Below the pieces are notes generated by a model that was not told where the DNA came from, made no database searches, and saw only the letters and a list, made by a program, of their open reading frames with translations. Positions 58,403 to 64,000 of a DNA stretch of 64,000 nt are shown here, piece by piece (positions within the stretch are counted from its first letter, which is position 1; every line of letters begins with the position of its first letter). The DNA is taken from positions 663,660,938 through 663,724,937 of the forward strand of contig NC_081414.1 in the NCBI RefSeq assembly GCF_030272615.1, read 5' to 3'. The position numbers and the translations under genes are program-made. Source of the DNA: Cryptomeria japonica (Eukaryota > Streptophyta > Pinopsida > Cupressales > Cupressaceae).

Positions 58403-59326
58403 TAATTATTTAAATCGTCAAATCCACCTCACATCATCTCCACATCACTCAACCTTGCCAACTCATATTTTATGTGGCTAAATAAATTATTAAATCTCAA
58501 TTATTAATTAGCCATATTAAGTCTAACCTCATTTCCTTCTTTTGAGAATGTGTATGTACACTCATCCTCAACTTCCCTATATCCTCTCCAACAACTCCTA
58601 CATATTTGGAGGAAGTTTGCCCACATCATCCTAGTCAACCTGCACTTTTACTCACATCCCTAAATCTTCTCCAACCATACTGTATTCTCTCAAGTCTTCA
58701 CCCTCAGTCAAGGTGAGCCTTCTGACACTTGGCTTCTCCTTCCACCTTTTCCTCCATCATGTAGGTGTAGGAGGAACATCTTCCTCTTTTATCTCTCACA
58801 TCTCAGCCAATCTATTCATAGCCATCCAATCTACATGATTCAACCTCAACTGTTGATCTCTGCCACATGGGATTTTGCACATCAAAAATCTATAAAAAGA
58901 AAGTTTCTCTAGCATTTTGAGACTAATAGCCATCTAATAGTGATCTTGCAGTAGTCATTTTACATCCGTGAGTTTTAGCAATTAAGCATTATGAGCATTT
59001 TAGGAGTCTTTTTATTATCTTGCATCGTATCATAAATCATTCTAGCTTGTATAATCCAACTACTAGTTATCTGTCCATTCTACATTTACCATCTTGGAAG
59101 CCACATAGTGCATGTCTGAGAGAAATTATCTGCAACCAAGAACAATAGGAATATGACACAATGACACAAGAGGGTAAAGGTATAATATTTATATTATCAT
59201 GTTTTGTTCCTTCGCTTTGTTTCATTGGTTGATATTTGGAGTTTTCCTGTAGCTTTCATTATCAATATTTGCTAAAAAACTAACAAGTTTCAAGCTTATT
59301 CTGAAGATTAATTCCAAGTTGATAAA
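58403..59326 (+). repeat. 3' LTR of Tat element 2, right piece
   Basis: It resumes at taattattt, matching 32670 onward in the 5' LTR, and ends gttgataaa where the 5' LTR ends gttgacaca. CTTAG follows. Confidence 0.93.
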
Positions 59327-59373
59327 CTTAGTATAATGGGCTTGATTCACTAGCTTTTTTATTATGGATGTAG

Positions 59374-59764
59374 AGCATAAGTATGAGGTTATGAAGTGAT
59401 TGTAGGCTCAAAATCATATATGTGGAATGATTACTGACAATGTTAATGATGCACCTACATTAAAAAGGGTGGATATAGAAATTGTTGCTGCAGATGCAAC
59501 TGATGCAACAAGAAGTGCTTCTGACATAGTTCTTACCAAGCTAGGTCTTAGTGTTCTTATCGGTGCAATGTTGACAAGTTGTACAATCTTTCAAAGACTA
59601 AAGATTTATATTAAAATCACTAGCAAATTATAGTGCATGTATGAAAAGCCACAAGGACTTGATTTGATCTCAATATGTTTTATGAAATATTTTATGCTCA
59701 CTTTATATTTGAGATTATGTTTGTGATGCAGATATATGCGGTGTCAATCAAAATACATATTGTG
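59374..59764 (+). pseudogene. Plasma-membrane H+-ATPase pseudogene, right exons
   Basis: The exon starting 59374 (after acceptor gatgtag) encodes [37 protein letters not shown] and [11 protein letters not shown]. It matches the P-type ATPase hinge [34 protein letters not shown], with the Mg-binding TGDGVNDAP changed to ITDNVNDAP. It ends near 59611. A further small exon, 59732-59764, after gtgatgcag and before gtaagc, encodes IYAVSIKIHIV as in H+-ATPases. Splicing phase with the exon ending 32233 is consistent (G|AG forms Glu). No later exon was found. Confidence 0.88.
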
Positions 59765-62764
59765 GTAAGCAACCCTATAGTTTAGAAAATTGATGACATG
59801 GATCACAATACCATTTAAATATTAGAGTATTTTCTTGTCACTTAATTGATAGGTGGGTAAGACTACAAAACTACTATGGCATATATTTTGTGATGTTTAA
59901 TAGTGTGTCAACTTGTCATATTGGTTGTATATAAATATGCATTTACTTTTGCATTAATTTAGATATGAAAATACATAATGTCTTTGGCACCTTAAATTGT
60001 TTCTAGACTAATTTCCCCCTCATTTATGTTATTTATTTAAAATAGTTGGATGGTATGCCAACTACTTTTTTTCAATGATCTTCCACATAAGAGACATTTT
60101 TTCACAGTCTCATCAAAAAATAGTTGAGTGGTTTGGAACACACTTGATGGTTTGATGACAAGAATAGAAAAGCAAGCAGATTGAACTAGTGCTAGAGTTG
60201 TACAATAAAAATTTGTCAAAAATAGAGGATTAGTGAATATTTGTGCTACACTGAATGGAAAACATCCCTTGGTTTTTCATCTTTGCTGAGCAAATTGAAT
60301 AAGTATGAGAAAATGGTCAGTGGACACCCCTTACAAACTTTGTAGTCCTTTATGTTAAGATTAATAGTCTTGTCTTATCCCAAACGGTACTTGATGAGAC
60401 TTCTATTTTGTACGAGAATCTAGTGTAAGGCTGCTTTGTGCATGTAAAAAGTTAGGGTAGGTTTCTGATAGATATTCATCTCATTAAGAAGCCTCATAAT
60501 ATTGCATTCTTTCTAAAGACTCTTTTCTTCTTTCAACTAGCTTCAAAAGTATCCATATAGAATATTTCTATAAAAAGCCATTTTTACATAGATGGAAATT
60601 AGATGAGAGTTGCACTTATACAAAATCATCATACATAGTATTATGTTGGAAAAATCAATAAAGACTAAAGAAAAAATAAAAAGTAGGCTAAAAAAATGGC
60701 ATCTATCTCTTGCTTAAAGTGTCTTCAAATGAACTTTAAGAAATCTATCCATCTTGTAACCCAAAATATGCTACAAAATTTGTTTTGATTAGTCCTTAAA
60801 ATTGCTTTATCACAAAAGAGATCCATGATATATTTAGAGGAATGGCATTTGTTACTTAGGCATAGAGAATGGGATATCTACCTTAAATATAATGCATGAT
60901 TCCATTCAAATTATATCCAACTTTAAGGGCCAACTAAAAATCAAGATTAAGTTCTCAATGGTTTAGTAGAGTTGATTTTTAAGATTATTAAACATTTCCG
61001 AATATGAGATCTAAAGCATCTATAAAAGGAATTGAACACAAAGCCGCATTCCTTTCCCAAGTAAGAAACTAAGTAGATGTACAAGGAAATAATCATTAGC
61101 ATATGTCCAAATAGAGGTTGAGATTTGGTGAACTTACAATCCAAGATTGCATTATTTTATATTATATAACGATAAAAAGCGTCTTATCTCAAGAGTAAAG
61201 CCAATGTTTCTCACCATTATAGGTTAAGGCCTACAAGAATAACATTGCATTCATGATCTAAATTACCACTACACTATTTAAGGAATTAAGTGGCTAAAAA
61301 TCATAGAGGCACTATCATCCATGCATTGAGAGAAAGTTAAAAACTAATACTCGTACAAAGCTAGGTAGAGATAAGCTAACATTGACAAAAACACAATTCC
61401 AGTGATTTCATGATAAAACCATAAAGCTTGTAGGACTCAAATCATGAACGAGTGCTCAATTAAAATGAATCAACTTCACCTTACGTTTGTTATATCAAAT
61501 ATGTATATCAATTTCAAACTTCAAATTTCTTTTCGTGGTAATTTTTGTCATAATATTTTTTGGTTGGTTTAGTTGACTCTTTATGAATCTCTACATCCAT
61601 CCATTATAGTAAAAATAGTGATGTAGGTAAGATCATACAATAAATACATAAAAAAACTGAGACTTGATTAAATGTATTGCAAGTATAGTGTACTCATTTT
61701 AATATATGCATCAATCTATGTTGTAGTTGACAACTACCTCAATTTGTGTATTAATGAAGTTATGTTGATAATTTTAAGTTCTTGTGTATTTCACACCTAT
61801 AGCATAGTATTTGTTTTTACCAGTGTTCAGTAAGTTATTGAATAATAAGGGGTGTGTTTTGTAAAATTTATAGTATTTGTTTCATTACTACATTTCACAG
61901 TGTCACTTATTGCAGGACCTTAGTGTAGTGGCTCATTGTTGTTTAGCTTGGCACATGTTTACTGTTAAAATATGTTCATTTAGATCTATACTCATTAGAA
62001 CTCCACTATAATAAAGCCAACTCAATTATTTGTCACAAAATTGTTTTAGCGTCATGTTCAATTTGCTTAATGTTTTGACTGCAGGTTTTTTTTCAATATT
62101 TTGTGGTAGGGCTGAAAAAGGGTGTTGCAGGTTGTAGATGCATGCCACTGTAGAGCAGTTTCTCTATAGATTTGGCTATATGTATAGACTTAGAATTTTC
62201 CTTTCTTGTATCCAATATAATATATGTCTCGGTGCAACTTCACCTTTAATTCTTATTACTATCATCAACCATCAAGCCCAAGGGCACTCTTTTAATATGC
62301 TAAGAAATATTGAAGTGGCGATGGTTTATGTGTGCAGGGATTTATTCCCCATTAGATAGTGTTTACTTTTTCTCATTTCGTATCCAAGTTTATATTTTTT
62401 ATTCTATTCCTACCATTACCTCCTGTAATTCGGGACTGCACCCCAACTAGGCAATATTGGGCTTCATGTGAGTAGAACTATTGAGCCATTATAGGTGGTT
62501 TTCTCGACCATGATTTATATCTATTGTTTTCCAACATCTTTTAGCAACCTACTATAGTGACATGCCTACAAATACTTGCACATGGATTAGAGCTTAGCGT
62601 AGATGAGAAATGTCCACTTCCAATGCTGCATTTCTACTTCAATTGAGCCTAGACAACAAATTTATTCTCTAGCCTTTGCCTGTATAGAAGCTGGTCCTTT
62701 GTTCTAGCATTGCTACAAATCTCCAATTTTTAGCAAATGATAGAGACTCTAGCTATATCATAGC
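59765..62764. other. AT-rich DNA with no recognisable gene
   Basis: I looked for further H+-ATPase exons and retrotransposon domains on both strands and found none that I can support. Open frames here are short and without motifs. Confidence 0.45.
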
Positions 62765-63480
62765 TCTTGTTTTATCTAAAAAACACTACTCGTATGAAAG
62801 AAATTTATTTGCATTTATTCTATGAACTGTCCCATCCCTTATAAATATTTTCATCCTAAAAGATCAATTCCATCCATTATAAATATTTTCCTATAAATGC
62901 ACACATTTATTTATGAAGCTAAATTTTAGCTGTGTTATCCTACGAGACTAATATATATATTAAAAAAATTATTATTGTTGTTAATATATCTGAATACGAT
63001 ACCCACGTAAAGACGCTTGAAATATCCTAGTTTTCAAATCAGTCAACATGCCAATAGAAGTCGGAATATAATAAGTTGTCAGGGTATAATAAGAAGACGG
63101 AATATTATAGCTAAATTATAGTCTATACTAATTATTTGTCAAGGTATATTAGTTGTCCCCATTTTTCATTGTTTCCTCCAGATTTTAAGATCTAGTATTT
63201 TATTTGTTATTATAATAAGTAACGTGATAGAGTTTTAAACATTTAATTTGCGGGAATTCAACCAAAATTGAAAGACCTTGAGGTTAAGATGGATATAATT
63301 GGGATTGCACGATCATCTCCATGTGCTTTATAGGGTTTTCCTTTTTCATAGAAGTCGTCGCATCTGTAGATCCATTTGCTACATTTTAATAAAAAGCAAT
63401 CTTACTGACATTCACAAATCTTTCTTTGATAGATGCATTTTTTTCAAATAGATTACTTTTAATTATTCCATGATTATAAA
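62765..63480 (-). pseudogene. Ghost of an LRR gene copy
   Basis: Three pieces in order match the intact LRR locus: the 3' flank (acactactcgtatgaaag, about 62783-62801), a coding scrap at 63030-63060 (ttcaaatcagtcaacatgcc, compare 18454-18473, the KLIDLK region), and the distal upstream block (gtgatagagttttaaacatttaatttgcggg, 63225-63255, to about 63370). Everything between has been deleted. It fixes a further member of the LRR array on the far side of Tat element 2. Confidence 0.7.
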
Positions 63481-64000
63481 TATTTCGTAGTAAGAATTTG
63501 GATTTCATTTAATAATTAATTTGTAAGATAATGGATTTTCTTTAAAATTGATAAATAAATTGATTTGAGTTAGATTTTATTTGTATTCAATTTTAGGATT
63601 TCTATCTAATTTTTACTTTATTTATTTTTCAATTAGATTTAGATTCATAATTTATGATATTGACTTAAAGCTATTAGATAATTTAAAACATAAATCTAAA
63701 TTTTAATTTTAAAAATTTTAATTTTTGGTTCAAACATTTCCATTTATTTAGTCATTATGAATCGACTAAAACACGAAAACTTTCAAATTGCATATTAAGA
63801 TATTATATATAAGATCAAATCTTAACTTTCGTTAATAAGACCTATATTTAGAGAAATCTATGTAAAAGACATAATAACATCATTATGAAGACAAGTATTT
63901 GTATTTATTTAAATTGTTCCTTTTTTATTCATTTTATTTTTACTATAAGAGTTATTTTAAAATCTTCTATAGATTAATCTTGTACACCTAAACATGTTAT
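63481..64000. other. AT-rich DNA, nothing recognised
   Basis: It resembles 20500-20860 in composition and in short phrases (taggattt...attttt; gtcattatgaatcgacta vs gtcattatgagttgactta), so it is probably distal upstream DNA of the same LRR duplication unit. Confidence 0.4.

Larger units (their letters stand above)
32353..59326 (+). mobile_element. Tat-lineage Ty3/Gypsy element 2 with nested insertions
   Basis: The LTRs are 1,239 bp (5') and about 1,241 bp (3', after removing the nested element and its duplication). The target duplication CTTAG is exact at 32348-32352 and 59327-59331. A tRNA-Lys-type primer site and a polypurine tract are present. gag-PR-RT-RNH-aRNH-IN run on the plus strand, and a PMD ORF lies on the minus strand downstream. 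Two later insertions are inside: a solo LTR at 38825-41088 and a complete SIRE-type element at 51739-58397. Without them the element is about 18 kb. Coding regions are heavily decayed. It inserted in an intron of the H+-ATPase pseudogene. Confidence 0.95.

Noticed and set aside
60947-61144. Possible antisense Copia RNase H scrap
   Set aside because: Only a loose resemblance over a few residues; no catalytic motif.

Overview
The window looks like a gene-poor, AT-rich stretch of a large plant nuclear genome. Evidence: plant-type LTR retrotransposons (Ty3/Gypsy of the Tat lineage with a second RNase H, and Ty1/Copia elements primed by initiator tRNA-Met), a plant extracellular LRR gene, a plasma-membrane H+-ATPase pseudogene that still has introns, and a tRNA-derived SINE. 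Long, old, heavily mutated elements (paired LTRs differ by roughly 8-10% by eye) would suit a gymnosperm, but I cannot name the organism. Only one gene looks intact: the secreted LRR protein at 18255-19868 (minus).

Layout. 1-363: end of a SIRE-type LTR. About 364-12256: Tat element 1, gag-pol on the minus strand (gag 11460 to integrase 3576), with a decayed plant-mobile-domain (PMD) ORF on the opposite strand (about 400-2170) downstream of pol. 12257-16200: leader/LTR-like and unassigned AT-rich DNA. 16.2-16.9 kb: SINE. 17.0-20.3 kb: LRR gene with a broken neighbour. 20896-25954: Copia element with intact ends (296-bp LTRs, ACTAG target duplication). 26.1-31.1 kb: a small insertion, a truncated LRR gene and an orphan LRR upstream region. 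31791-32233 and 59374-59764: the two halves of an H+-ATPase pseudogene, split inside an intron by Tat element 2 (32353-59326, CTTAG target duplication). 62.8-63.5 kb: another LRR ghost.

Tat element 2 is a nest. Its spacer region holds a 2.26-kb SIRE-type solo LTR (38825-41088). Its 3' LTR is interrupted by a 6.66-kb non-autonomous SIRE-type element (51739-58397) that encodes a Gag-like protein and a roughly 1,000-codon accessory ORF but no recognisable pol. Like element 1, element 2 has a PMD ORF antisense to gag-pol (about 50190-48150). The accessory ORF therefore belongs to this family's architecture and is not a chance neighbour.

The most unusual signal is a set of degenerate arrays with a 21-bp period. 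An approximately 8-bp core (YGCATTTG-like, often preceded by TAG) recurs every 21 bp while the 13 bp between cores are not conserved. In element 2 one array follows the primer-binding site (33691-33900), one precedes gag (34959-35176, eleven positions in exact register), and one lies in inverted orientation upstream of the antisense PMD ORF (50513-50858). Element 1 has the matching array upstream of gag (11870-12254). The core reads in the same direction relative to the coding region it precedes in every case. I know of no named feature that matches this.

The LRR pieces (17.1, 18.3-19.9, 28.4-29.5, 30.6-31.1, 62.8-63.5 kb), all on the minus strand, read as an old tandem LRR cluster since broken up by retrotransposons.
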